Below are positions 23,568 to 34,966 of a stretch of 64,000 nucleotides of DNA, one piece after another; the stretch's first letter is position 1, and every line of letters starts with the position of its first letter. The DNA is taken from positions 9,725,000 to 9,788,999 of the forward strand of contig NC_133497.1 of the NCBI RefSeq assembly GCF_025370935.1, read 5' to 3'. A program made the position numbers and the translations under genes. Under the pieces are notes generated by a model. That model saw only the letters and a program-made list of their open reading frames with translations, did not search any database and was not told where the DNA came from. This DNA is from Choristoneura fumiferana. Taxonomy: Eukaryota; Arthropoda; Insecta; Lepidoptera; Tortricidae.

Positions 23568-23715
23568 TTAAAAATATTCAGATTGGTTTTTTGGAATCTT
23601 TTTGTATTTTTTATTTCAATTCCAAATTTTTACTTTTACGGTCATTCCGTAAAACCTAAATTGAAAATACAAACTGAAATAAAGATGCACAGAAAAAACA
23701 GAAAAAAAAAATATT
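23568..23715 (-). mobile_element. Fragment of the tRNA-like composite repeat, family C (no tRNA part)
   Basis: The sequence gattggttttttggaatc, ggtcattccgtaaaacctaa and gatgcacagaaaaaacag match the outer end of family C in reverse. It stops before the tRNA-like segment. Confidence 0.6.
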
Positions 23716-24854
23716 AAAAGTATTCGTTTTTCGATCTTTGTTTCTTGGAGAAAGTTGTTCAGTTTAAGCAGCAATATCACTGTTTTCGGGAAGGTCCCCC
23801 GGCCTCATCCAACCTGTATAATGAAACCTTTGTAAAGGATTCTAACTACTAAATGATGCAACGACATTCGCTGGGTAATGATGTATTGATTTTAAATATT
23901 ATTTAGATTTTTGAAGTCAGTTGTTATATTTAATCATTTATCGGATATTTCTTGAGTATGATACGCCAGTGTCTTGTTTTGTGAGCTTGCTTAGTTGAGT
24001 CACCGATAGATGTCGCTAGGCGCCACGTGCTCGCGATTGCTTGACAATCGCGCCCTCTGATTGGACGATTCTTTTAGAATCTGTTAATTTTTTGACAGCA
24101 CCCGGAAATATGAAATAATTGTTTGGTACCTATTAATTTCTGCGACCTATTCATATAAATAAATATGATTATTGATTTCACATTTCCACAATGCTTGACC
24201 TGAATAAACTGAATTATGTGATTTATTGTGTCAGCAATTTAATCTAAAACAATCTCATGATGACAGCACTATATTCTGTGGTAAACTATGGCGACATCTA
24301 CCGGTCCTCTTTGCCTGATCATCATTAAAAGCACGTTCAACAGCAAACGTAACATCTGGTGCCAAGGAGGTCTTCTCGTCGTGAAAATGGTTTTAATGCT
24401 GGTTTCCGACAAAAAATTAAGTAGGTAGTCTGTCAGTTTTGAGTTTCAGAAAATATATTATTGGACACATATGTGTCCAACTAAAATACTTTTTCATTCG
24501 TCAATTAAAAATATGAAGGTACTGTTTCGCCCGCGTGGAATTCGGTTATCGCGCGCTGTTCCCTCGGGAACTGTGCATTTTGCCGGGATAAAAAGTAGCC
24601 TATGTCACTCTCTGGCCCATAAACTATCTCTATGCCAAAAATAACAACGATCCGTCGCTCCGTTTCGAAGTGAAAGACGGAGAAACATACAACCACAGAC
24701 ACTTGCATTTGTACTATTAAATATAGTCCAGTAAAGTTCCGCGTGACGTGCTAAAAAGTGTCACACGGCGAGACGTCGTGACGTGAACCCCTCGTCTGCG
24801 GAAACTAAAAAAAAATACTGCATTCTAATCTCTTTTATAATGTTTAAGAGCTTT

Positions 24855-25126
24855 TGTACCTGCTGAGCTGGCAACGTTGCATTTTTGTTAGTTTTTCTCG
24901 ATTATTCCATAAAAATTGAATGAAAATAAAAAATATGGTCTGATAGAACTCTTCTCAATATATAAGTTAATGTGTCTATAACGAATAATTATTGGAGTAG
25001 ACACATTAACTTATATGTATGTTAAGAAGAGTTCTATCAGACCACATTTTTAATTTTCATTCAATTTTTATGGAATAATCGAGAAAATCGAACAAAAATG
25101 CAACTTTGCCAGGTCAGCAGGTATGA
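24855..25126. mobile_element. Large foldback element, arms about 120 bp
   Basis: Left arm parts tttctcgattattccataaa and ggtctgatagaactcttctc are mirrored at the right (gagttctatcagacc and tttatggaataatcgagaaa). The centre is gtctataacgaataattatt. Arms are about 90 percent identical by eye. Confidence 0.8.
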
Positions 25127-25127
25127 A

Positions 25128-25265
25128 CGCTATTAAAACTTTCGTGATTTTCACTCTTAATTAAAATACCACAAAAAAGACTTATCACACGAAACACGAG
25201 TAATACCTATATTAATTAACTCGACGTTTCGACCACATTACAGTGACCGTGGTCACGTGTAGACT
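25128..25265. repeat. Single arm of the foldback family seen at 4631
   Basis: It shares ctcgacgtttcgaccacat and gtgaccgtggtcacg with the arms at 4631-4852, but no opposing arm follows. Confidence 0.55.
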
Positions 25266-25854
25266 ACTCTACTCGTCTCGTTTCTAGTCTCTTTTGTTTT
25301 AGTACAAATTCTGCTGATAAATAAAAAAAAAGTTGCCTTTGGTACTGATCCTTATCAGACACAGACAAGGAGTTAAAAGAGTCTCCACTTCCGAAAGACG
25401 CGCTTCGTCTCTCACATATTTTATTCAATTGACCAAAGAAAAGTGTCTAGTATTTTTTGATACTGAACTGACGGACCAAATAGAAAAAAAAATGCCGGGA
25501 ACCTGCCCCATTTTCGTGAGCGATACCCCGTACGAAGGAACTAGACTTTTTTTAATTTAGGACCCTTTTGCAATGGATGTGCGATGTTGTAGCCGAATGC
25601 TTATGTTGGATCGCTGCAGTTCCTTTACCTTTAACTATTACTTTTTTAATTTACTAGTGAGCAAGGATGTAAAGGAACAGAAGCGAATAATCCCATATTT
25701 TTCAGTCGCCAACCATAGACACCATAGCTGTCCAGGTGCGAGAAAATATTTGAGTAAACTCTGTTCTAGATATAAATATTTACGAACGCCTGGACAAGAA
25801 GACAACTCCAATATTTGATAGTTATAGCTACCGTACTGTAGGTTACTTAGTAGA

Positions 25855-26281
25855 AATGAGGGCTATCGTTTTTTGCCTTACTAGATGGCGCACTGTTGCG
25901 TGAGGTTTTTAAATATGGCTTTCAAAGTCTATTATTACGGGCGTGAAAACAAAGTTTAGATTAAAATCGTATTTAATACACCTTAAAACCGTACCATAAA
26001 AATATTTAGCATGCCACAGTGCTGCATAGTCCCCGTTTTGTTCGCCAAAAAGGGAGGACAAAAGTTTCCGAAAGACAAAACTGTCTCAAAACACAGACAT
26101 TCATTGCCCCGGAACGCATATTTGCCATAATTAATTTCAGATATTGCAAAATATTGACAAAATTATTCTAATTATAAATAAACCCGCGTAGCTCACCCAA
26201 AAACTATGAGATTTGACATTTCGGAGACCTCACGCTACACTAGCGCCTCTAGCGGCGAATTCATACGCGACAGCCCTCATT
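25855..26281. mobile_element. 427-bp inverted-repeat element with a THAP-like reading frame
   Basis: The ends are aatgagggctatcg and, inverted, aatgagggctgtcg, with further similarity inward around gatggcg/gaggcgc and tgcgtgaggt/agcgtgaggt. Inside is a start codon at 26011 opening a 39-codon frame. No transposase core remains. It looks like an internally deleted DNA transposon. No clear target duplication was found. Confidence 0.5.
26011..26130 (+). pseudogene. THAP-domain-like N-terminal remnant
   Basis: The frame begins MPQCCIVPVLFAKKGGQKFP and ends 39 codons later. The opening M-x-x-C, the basic GG-KFPKD stretch and the position at the 5' side of a DNA element recall the start of THAP zinc-finger domains used by P-type transposases. 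The second zinc-binding Cys expected within the first ten residues is missing, and no C-terminal half follows. It is therefore non-functional or only a chance resemblance. Confidence 0.35.
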
Positions 26282-26409
26282 GTAGTATAGTTATGACTAA
26301 TGGTAGAAGCATAAATACAAGATTCAGAAAATGAACCCAGAACATGGCTGCATTTCTTCCAAAGATGTGCGAGGACGTCTAACGAGGAATGTGTTTTTTA
26401 TGAACCAAT

Positions 26410-26545
26410 AAACCGAAGACCTTATGGCCAAGTGGTTAGAGAACTTGGTTACGAAGCTTGAAGTCTCGGGTTCGATACCCGGCCGGGGCAGGTATCTGTA
26501 TGAATAATACGAATGTTTGCTCTCGGGTCTTGGATGTTTAATCCG
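26410..26545 (+). mobile_element. SINE family D, tRNA-like head
   Basis: The sequence gaccttatggccaagtgg, with B box gggttcgatacccgg, then gaatacgaatgtttgctc matches the head of the copy at 53073. The family tail turns up separately at 26780-26865, so about 230 bp was inserted or rearranged between. Confidence 0.7.
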
Positions 26546-26779
26546 TTGCCTATACCTTCTGCCGCCTAACTTTGCCTAAAAGTTCATTGCACCGACTAGT
26601 ACCACAAAAACTATAAAGGTATAATTCTAATAATTGAATAGGCACTATACCGTTAAGCGATTCGAACACAATCCGGGAGTAACGTGAAGACGTCGCATAA
26701 AAAATGTATCTCAAAAATGCGTCACAACTGAGTATTAAGTAATGACCTTTTAGGCAGATTTATATGGCGCGTGGTATAG

Positions 26780-26865
26780 TATCCATAGTACCAGCTTTGC
26801 TTAGTTCGGGACTAGGTCAATTGGTGTCAGGTGCCCCATGATATTTATTTTATTTATTTATTTAA
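26780..26865 (+). mobile_element. SINE family D, displaced tail
   Basis: It contains gctttgcttagttcgggac and ttggtgtcaggtgcccc and the tail atttattttatttattta, continuing the copy begun at 26410. Confidence 0.6.
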
Positions 26866-27006
26866 TAGAAACGCTTCAGTTACCTATCCACGCATAGCAC
26901 ATCTCTGGTGGAAACAGCTGAGCGGAGCGAGGCTAGGTAAATGTAGCGTTTCTATTGGTTGATGAAAAACACATCCCTTGCAAGATATCCTTGCATGGCT
27001 ACGGCC

Positions 27007-28087
27007 CCACTGAGGCGAGCGAAGCGGAGAGGAGACGTGTAGAGTAGAGATGGTAATCGATGTCGAAATAATCGATTAATTGATAATCGATTATTTTAAC
27101 TGTGTCGATTTCAATTAATCGATTAAGGGCGCTCATGGTGTCGATTAGTTGATTAATCGAATCGATATCGAACATTCCTACGGTGTTGCCAGATGTACCG
27201 CTATTCCGCGTTTTACACCGCCTTTTATAAGGAGGTACGGCACACTCTAGGTGCGAAATTCAAACTTTTTACAGTTTAAATGTGTTTAAAGTGAAATAAA
27301 ACGGCTGACACTATTTCCCGGCCGTAAAATACCGACATGGAAATACCGACCCGATATTTCGTGTACTCGCCCATACAAACTGGTGTCAAACTGACAAGAG
27401 TTTCTATGGGCGTGTACACCAAATATCATGTCGAGATTCGATTTGCAGCATTCGAAGATAGCGGATGTAGACAATATCTAATTTTGCTATTTCTGTTTCT
27501 TTGGCTAGTTGAAGTATAATTTTGATAGTGTTTTATGCGGCGATTAACCTTAACAGTGAACAGTGATCCCAAAATTCTATATTGCTCTCGTGTCTAACAT
27601 TTTTTAATGCGCAAGTTGTCTCCGCGTGGTTTCTGAAACTTTACTATCAAGTTGCAAAAACTACAATCACCGTACAACGTCCCTCTCAAAGAGAGTTTAC
27701 CTTGACACTGGCGAAATTGTCCTATTAATTAGGAAAGTCATATTTTAAAAGAGAAGAAGAAGAAGAAGAAATATTATGTCGGTATTTCCATGTCGGTATT
27801 TTACGGCCAGGAAATAGTGTCACCCATTTCATTTCCCTTGAAAAAAATATATCGTAAAATATCGATTAATCGGTGTAAAATCATCGATTAGATCGATTTT
27901 TTTTTTTCGATTAATCGATTACTTCTCGATAATTTTACATGGATTAATCGATTAATCGAATCGATATCGAACATCCCTAGTGTAGAGTTCGACCAATTAT
28001 AGTTGAATCCACATCTAGTCTCCGCCTCATTATCATCGATCGACCGATCCCTACACGTCTCCGCTCCGCTCGTCTTCGCCTCAGTGG
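27007..28087. mobile_element. Nested inverted-repeat elements upstream of exon 3
   Basis: The outer pair is 27007-27044 (cactgaggcgagcgaagcgg) against 28051-28087 (ccgctcgtcttcgcctcagt, inverted). Inside lie two blocks of ATCGAT-rich palindromes at 27055-27180 and 27855-27975, both ending in gaatcgatatcgaaca. The innermost element is listed separately. The whole ends about 85 bp before the exon 3 acceptor. Confidence 0.6.
27306..27822. mobile_element. 517-bp element with 45-bp terminal inverted repeats
   Basis: The left arm 27306-27350 (tgacactatttcccggccgt...) and right arm 27778-27822 are inverse with one mismatch in 45 bases. A weaker match continues outward for about 13 bases. The interior has no transposase. 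A (GAA)n run lies at 27752-27771. Confidence 0.85.
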
Positions 28088-28173
28088 AGCTGCAGTCTGT
28101 CGGTGGTATAGCGTAGCCTTAATCCGGCTTGAAAATGGTGCGTCTGATCGCTGGAGTGAGTGTCTCTGTGCAG

Positions 28174-28283
28174 GGGAGCTGCAGCTGCTGTGGACAGACC
28201 GCGTGTCAGACCAGACCCTGGTCAGTCTGCGGCTGTACTTCCTCCCCGAGAACACCCCTGATGGCAGGAACCAGCATGGCCAG
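28174..28283 (+). CDS. ARID5B: ARID5-like gene, exon 3 (BAH-like N-terminal module, second part)
   Basis: The first two bases complete a Gly codon left open by exon 2. The frame then gives ELQLLWTDRVSDQTLVSLRL and YFLPENTPDGRNQHGQ. Vertebrate ARID5 has the equivalent AELQLLWE...LYFLPE-TP-GR block directly after its GDFFFVR block, so gene identity and exon order are secure. The acceptor is ctctgtgcag and the donor CAG|GTCAGT, ending in phase 0. In the family the next residues are an acidic GEDEV-type motif followed by an EKV segment; no exon for them is visible in the following 24 kb of + strand. An inverted-repeat element ends only about 85 bp before the acceptor. Confidence 0.92.
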
Positions 28284-29189
28284 GTCAGTAACATACTCAA
28301 ACTGTTTATTGCGTTAATTGTTGTGATGAAGATCTTACCAAGTATGTAAGTGTAGCTTCATTTACTTTTCATCTCTCCTGTTCGGAAAGTTTAGTTTTCA
28401 TTGGTAGATAGCCGGGTGGAAAATTGCGTTTTCATCTCTAGGGTGGATAGTAATTTTTTTTTAATTTTTCGAAGATAATTGAGTTACGTCAATGACACTT
28501 TTTTTCACGTTTCGGCAATTTCGACATGGCCACCTAGATGCATGTCGTGACTGGAGATTGACGCCGAACATCCGTTTGAAACAAGAAATTTGATCTTTAT
28601 TAACATATTTTATCCTTTTCTTTAGTTAGATTAAGAAAGAGATGGAAGTCATTCGTGAAATGTGAAAGAAACAGGTGGAATATATAAATAAGTAATAAAG
28701 GTCAAACTTCTTCGTTCGGCGTTCAAAAAGCGTCCAGTTTTGTATATAAGCTCCTTGGTCGTGCGTGACCAACTCGATTTTTTTTAATAGTCGGCCGTGG
28801 CAAGTGGCCAGGTCGAAAAGGTACCGTTGTAGGTTGGATATAAGTAAATTCAATTTATTATTCTCATTTTTTTGTAGTATTTTACTTTCCTCACAGTCGA
28901 AATAAAAAGTAGTGTCTAACTCGGGTGAACTTCACCACTTCCCCTCCACTTCCCCTCGAACTACGTTACTCTCTCGCTTCGTTCGAGCGCCAGAAATATC
29001 TCGGATAAAATGGGTCACTTTCCACCCTTGGTTATCAATCTACTATTGTTAGGGCACATCAATGTACAAATATCTACATTTGTTGTTATAATTAAGCATT
29101 ATCACAATAAAATTAATAGTAGAATTAACAACAACAATGTAACCTTACTTAATCATGCCCCTGAACAAACTTATACAAGAATAAAATAA

Positions 29190-29291
29190 AATACGTGAAA
29201 GGGCACATTGCCCGCACGGTATTCTGTGTGGCCTCTTTCATGTTAGCTCGAATATTACAACGTACCGCCTCCGCCCCGCCACCGCTCTGTG
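29190..29291. mobile_element. Half copy of the palindromic element at 17365
   Basis: It has gaatattacaacgtaccgcc and ccgccaccgctctgtgtg, preceded by a related arm gcacggtattctgtgtgg. The second arm is missing; family C starts at 29298. Confidence 0.55.
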
Positions 29292-29297
29292 TGAATT

Positions 29298-29640
29298 AAG
29301 ATTGGTTTCTGGAGTCTTTTTGTATTTTTTATTTCAACTCCAAATTTTTGTTACTTTTACGGTCATCCCGTAAAACCCATATCGAAAATGCAAACTGAAA
29401 CATAGATGCACAGAAAAAACAGAAAAATAGACCAGCGCTGGGAATCGAACCCAGGTCCTCGGCATTCCGTGCCGCGTGCTATACCGCTACACCACCACTG
29501 GACACGAGTACAGACACGAATTTCTCCTATGCACCACATATCTCATTGTTTGTTTCTTATTTAGTTACTTAAGCAGCGACACTAGCGACATCTATGCTGT
29601 AGCCCTCATCGAAACTTTCAAGCTTGAATGTCAAAATCCC
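29298..29640 (-). mobile_element. tRNA-like composite repeat, family C
   Basis: It opens aagattggtttctggagtc (inverse of the family's 3' end), contains a tRNA-like segment at 29431-29502, and continues with ttagttacttaagcagcgac and cgacatctatgctgtagccc. The tRNA-like part keeps box B as gggttcgattccc in reverse. Confidence 0.7.
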
Positions 29641-31928
29641 GCTGTCTTCTATAGATACTTGTGTGCGTAACCTTAACTTTTACAAAAAAAAAACGAAGTG
29701 GGCATATAGTCGTACAAGTGTGAACCTCTGTCACCCTACGTTATATAAAACTGCTTAACCTTGGACTTGCATTTATCAGTAGTACGAAGCGAGACATAAT
29801 ATATATAGTATATAGTCATCGTTTAATGTGAAAAAAATACGATAAACGTATCGTTATCTCAATAATTGAGAATTTTCGAGGAAGAGAAAGCCCTATATTC
29901 GCTGTGTGCGAAGTATTAGGTGGGGGTAATGAAATCTATCGCAGCGCTCATAGTGGCCAAAAGTAGAAATAACATACTCATATGAATCTGTCATTAACAA
30001 AGCAATTTGTTTGGACTTAACTACCTAATTTCAGTAATAGATGTTTGTGTTATGATGCGAGCTCGAATTATTGAACTAACTCGGGGTCAAGCTAATTTAA
30101 GTTGTTTATTAAAAAACGCACCCCTCTAGGGTTCCGTAAAATTTTGTAGGTAAGTATCTATAAATATCCAGTGTTGCCAGAGCCCTGCATGTAAGCAAAA
30201 TGAACGCAGTGCGGGGTTATTTTAGATTGGTTACTCACATAGACAGGCAGACAAAAATTTAGATTTTCAGAATTTTGCTATTGGTTGTGCTCTAAGAGCT
30301 TCTTCATACCAAATTTCTAGTTTCTAGCACAACTAGAAGTATCCTAGGTTTTGATTACCAGGCATTGTGTATGGTAACAGATTTTTAATGACTGTATCTT
30401 TAGATTGCATTACAGCCACAGATTTTATTTATTTTAAGGAGAGAAAACATAAGCAAATGTGTACATTATGTACTTATAAAATACATAGATACAATCTTTC
30501 ATTACCTAACTTAGAAGTTTAATTTTTGCAGCGCTTCTTTGACCTTAGTATTTGAATATGAATTTCACACAAAGATATCGATACACGTGTCATCACCACC
30601 TTATTATTACGTGAATAGTCTTGTACGGTTAGGACTAATTTTGAGCCAACATGGAACCTTTTCACAGTAAACGTCATAGTGACAAAGAAAATTGTAATGA
30701 TTTTTCCTTTGAAAAGTTTCCATGGTGGTTTATGTATTAAATTTAAGTGTTTGACCGTACCTATATATATTTCTTTCACTTGGGCTATACCGATCTTTTT
30801 GTAGTTGACTGCATCTCCACGCGTTCCTAAGAAAAAGGGTTTTGACAGACAGACGGACAACAGAGTCAATATAAGGGCTTCATTTTTGCCGATTTAAGTA
30901 TAGATCCCTAGAAAACTTTCGAATATTTTATTAAATACTACTTAGCTGTTGCCCACGACTCCGTCCGTGTAGGAGTATGAAAAATAGTTTACGTCCTATT
31001 CTCAGAGCTACCGAATACACACTAAAAATTTCATAAAAATCTGTCAAGCCGTTTCGGAGGAGTTTGGTTACAAACAATGTGACACGAGAATTTTATATAT
31101 TAGAGTTTAATAGGACTGAAGCCACTATATCGACTAATATACTGACAAAAAAAAAGTGTCAAAATCATGTAGTCCAAGTATAAATAAGCTGTTTCTAAAA
31201 TCGTCTTTATCTAAAACGTCAAGTAAACTTTAAAAAAAATTACTCGATGCACGGAAACCTCAAAAATCGAGTGGCGTCGTTGCCGTCCCTCTCGCACGCG
31301 CGGCGGGGAGTGCTCTGTCCCGCTCTAATCCCTATTTGGTAACGCCAACTATTTCATGGATGAAATTACGGTCGGGTTGTGGTGCAAGTTCAGGAGAGGG
31401 CGGGAGCGGGATGTTAATTATTTTTCTGACGTGATAATTTTATAATGTCAAAATCAAATCAAAGGGCTCTTTTACATGTCGCTTTTTTATACTAGTTGCA
31501 TTTTTGGAAAGACCATCTTTGATATGGTGTCAGTGAAAACAGTATTAGTTATTGTCAAATGTAAATAATAATATGTATCTACTCGAATCACTCAAAGATG
31601 TACACTGTACTTTGTATTCAAATAAGTTCATTTAAATATTTTTACACTTGACTTTGCAATAAGTACTTACACAAATAATATATTGAAGTGTTACTTTGCC
31701 GACTTTTGATAACTTGTGTATGTATGAATCCTGATGTGTGAACTGAATTTCACATCACAGTCGATACGATCCTAATTTACATTTAATAATAGTGCTATAA
31801 AACTACAAAGCCAAGGCAGTGAAAAAGTGAAAGATATGTTAATTGATTTAATTTTAGGTTTTACGTTAGATTTATATTTAAAAAAAAATTTGAAGCGGAG
31901 TATGTGTAGAGTGTGTATGTGTGAGTGT

Positions 31929-32043
31929 AGTTCCCAATCCGCACTGGGCCCACGTGGGAACTACGGCCCAAGCCCTCTTGTTCTGAGAGGAGGCCTGTGC
32001 CCAGCAGTGGGACGTATATAGGCTGGGATGATGCTGATGATGA
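31929..32043 (+). mobile_element. SINE A, 5'-truncated
   Basis: It starts gttcccaatccgcactgggc and ends tataggctgggatgatgctg. The head is absent, and upstream sequence is unrelated. Confidence 0.85.
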
Positions 32044-33299
32044 TGTGTAGAAAATCGTTACTTTCGAATTATTCAGTATTAATTGTTGCCATTGAGTTCT
32101 TTTAAAACAAATATTTTTGTGTCATGAAGTGTAATAAAGTAATAAACAATATCACAAGCAATTCGAACTAACTCACCGCAACTTAAATCTGATAACATAA
32201 CCAAAATGCTAATAATCACCTTAATTAACCTAATAAATAATATTCCAGCAAAAAAACCCAATTTTTTCTCCAAACAACAAAAGTAATTTCATTTTAAACA
32301 AATTTAAAATGCGCATAATTTATTGTCAAATCACTTGCACCACACGCCAATGCTGCCTAGGCGTGCAAATGTGCCGGTGCCGCCGACCTGACTCTTATTG
32401 CGAGGGCATAACCGTGCGTTTGCAACGACGCGCCGGTACTGTAACCTTGTAGTACTTTATGGCTCTCTATACCGACCGAGAGGGTTTGATCGTTGTGTTT
32501 TTGTTTCGTTTTTATTATTTTTTTAATTGAATTTGTTTGCGTGTATATTTTATGCGATCGTTTAAAAATAATTTAAGTGAGAATAGGTGGTGGTAAATTA
32601 TGTTTTTGTTTGTGTAAGAAACTTTAATATTTTATTAAGGTAACTATATTTTTATAAGTCATGTTTTGTCTTTGCATATATATTTCTTTGTTTGAATTTT
32701 AGATTTTCATCAAACATTTGAAATATGTATATCCTCAATTTTATCGGATAGAATTAATCTTGTTACTATCTGAACGATTTTATCATATCCCGGTCAGAAT
32801 TGCTGCGTCAGTGCGTACACACAGATTAAGAAATAGGTATAATCTATTTTCTTGATTTTGCAGACTTCACCATCACCAATATCTGACACAACGAGCGTAC
32901 ATAAATATCTGATACGACTCTATTTTAAGGGCCAGTAGGACTTGTCAGATATTGTTGCACTCTCCACTACGGCAGATTTTAGTGCATACATATATTTATG
33001 ACACAAAAATAAAAAGTAATAATAATAATAAAGCAAGTATCAAGTGGTGGTAGCGCTACACACAATACATTTGCTGCGACGTGCCATGTGACGACTTGAG
33101 CGCATAGAGAGCTGTGGAGCCGATGTTATCATTTTTTAAATTATTTTTTTATAACTTGAAATTTATTGTGAAGTAGCTTTTGTATACATTATCGAGAGGT
33201 TTTTCGTTAACTTAAGAGCGACTAATAAAATCCGTTTTTTTATTTTTCTGATAGGTAGTTTTTTACAAAAAAAAAGTTCAGCAGGAATCCTACTACCTA

Positions 33300-33760
33300 C
33301 TAATTCTAATAATATTATAAACGCAAAAGTTTGTATGGATGGATGTTCGTTACTCTCACGCAAAAACTACTGAACGGATTTCCATGAAACTTGGCATACA
33401 GGTAATATATACCCTGGATTAACATATAGGCTACTTTTTATCCCGATATTCCCACGGGATAGGGATAAAATCTCGAAATAACAACCGCTGGGCTTAGAGT
33501 CATTTAATTTGGTATGTAGGTAGCTGGACTTCTAGAATAACACATAGGTTACTTTTTATCCCGATATTGCCACGGGGATTTAGAGTTGGGTTTAGAGTCT
33601 TGAAATTTTAGACAGGTGTTCTTAACACAACCTCAATGAAGATAACGATATAAAATTTGGGATTTCCCAGGGAATTTTGTAAAATCCCGGAATTTCAATT
33701 GTAACTACCAGATCGAATAGTTTACGCGTGCGGAGCCGCGGGTGAACTCTAGTTTAGAAA
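33300..33760 (+). repeat. Dispersed repeat family H
   Basis: It begins taatattataaacgcaaaag and has tactgaacggatttccatga, ggctactttttatcccgata and the closing gtgcggagccgcgggtgaac. The related block 34160-34400 is a second copy. Confidence 0.6.
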
Positions 33761-34159
33761 ATATAACAAAACTAAAAGACTAAATATAAGTTTCTAATCT
33801 AACCTAAACGCGGTAAATTACAAGCTAGGATTAGAGACATGATTTTTGTCCTGTATTTTTTTATTCAAGATAGGTATTCACGTTTTGAATAAACCCAATC
33901 CAAATACCCAATTGTAAAAAAAAAGTTGTTCATCGCACATTATACAAATAATTGAACATCTTTAAACATGAAACTACCGTGACATTCACACATATGTAAT
34001 GAAATAAACACGAATAACTCTCTTGTTAAAACTTAAAACCGTCACGCCACGAGAGCAGAGCAGATACCGTGTCGCGAGTTCCCAGAGGAAGGGCTACGAA
34101 TTAGCTCGAAACTAGTGGAGCTAAACTCGATCAAAGACTTGAGTTATCCGTTTTTTTTA

Positions 34160-34400
34160 TCCTACCAATATTGTTAATGCGAAAGTTTGTGTGTGTGTGT
34201 GTTACTTTTTCATGCTAAAACGGCTGGACGGATTTGGATGAAATTTGGCATGTAGATAGCTGGACATCTGGAATAACACATAGGTTAAGTATTTTTTATT
34301 TCAATATTTCCACGGGAATTTTGTAAAATCCCGGATTTTCAGTTCAAGTGCTGTATCTAATGATTTACGCGTGCGAAGCCGCGGGTAAACTAAACACTAG
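34160..34400 (+). repeat. Dispersed repeat family H
   Basis: It shares aaaacggctggacggatttg and cgtgcgaagccgcgggtaaa with the preceding copy and contains a (GT)n run near 34188-34202. Confidence 0.6.
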
Positions 34401-34519
34401 TTAAATATATTTTAAAAACACCTTGTATAAGAAATAAAGAAGACATTTATTCACTTATACAGAAGACACACGAATACAATAAAATTATACACAAATAAAA
34501 TAAAAAAATTAAAATAAAA

Positions 34520-34715
34520 TTGAAAGAAACCGATTTTGATGAAACATGTCTAAGAACTATTATTAGAAAACCCTATTTCAAATTAAAAAAAGCCGCATTC
34601 AAATCGGTCCACCCGTTTAAGAGCTACGGTGCCACAGACAGACACTCATTCACACAGACAAACATAGCGGTGAAACTTATAACACCCCTCTTTTTGCGTC
34701 GGGGGTTAAATACAC
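34520..34715 (-). repeat. Dispersed repeat family K
   Basis: In reverse it opens aacccccgacgcaaaaagag and contains tctgtctgtggcaccgtagc. The open frame read through it belongs to the repeat. Confidence 0.55.
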
Positions 34716-34966
34716 ATCACAATAGTTCACAAAAACGATATTGAAAAAAATTACTTACTCAAAAACGTATTTCCATCCATTCGGGGCATTAGTTTCAGTT
34801 ATTCGACTATCTTATCTCGGGTTCAGTCTCTGTGTAAATAACTGATAAGCGGTATCGCGGACCGGCGCGCGCGCAAGTGCTAACCGCTTATTGATTACCT
34901 ACGGGGATCCGCACTAATACTATGACCTATGGGGAACACGGCATTCAAATTCGTTTTAGTTTTTTT

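Larger units (their letters stand above)
17351..28173 (+). other. Intron 2 of the ARID5-like gene (about 10.8 kb)
   Basis: The intron runs between a phase-1 donor and its partner acceptor. Besides the repeats listed separately it holds unassigned sequence, notably 19620-20900, 21370-22010, 22720-23560 and 23720-24500, in which I see no exon. A GC-richer patch at about 21820-21960 (cgccagccggcggcggcgca) has no clear coding frame. Confidence 0.6.

Noticed and set aside
26410..26490. Possible tRNA gene
   Set aside because: It has a B box but belongs to SINE family D, whose other copies share the downstream body and (TTTA)n tail.
27337..27519. 60-codon frame MEIPTRYFVYSPIQTGVKLT...
   Set aside because: It begins in the inverted repeat of the 517-bp element and has no recognisable content or codon bias.
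28129..28317. 62-codon frame overlapping exon 3
   Set aside because: Wrong frame. The homologous ARID5 residues are in another frame bounded by consensus splice sites.
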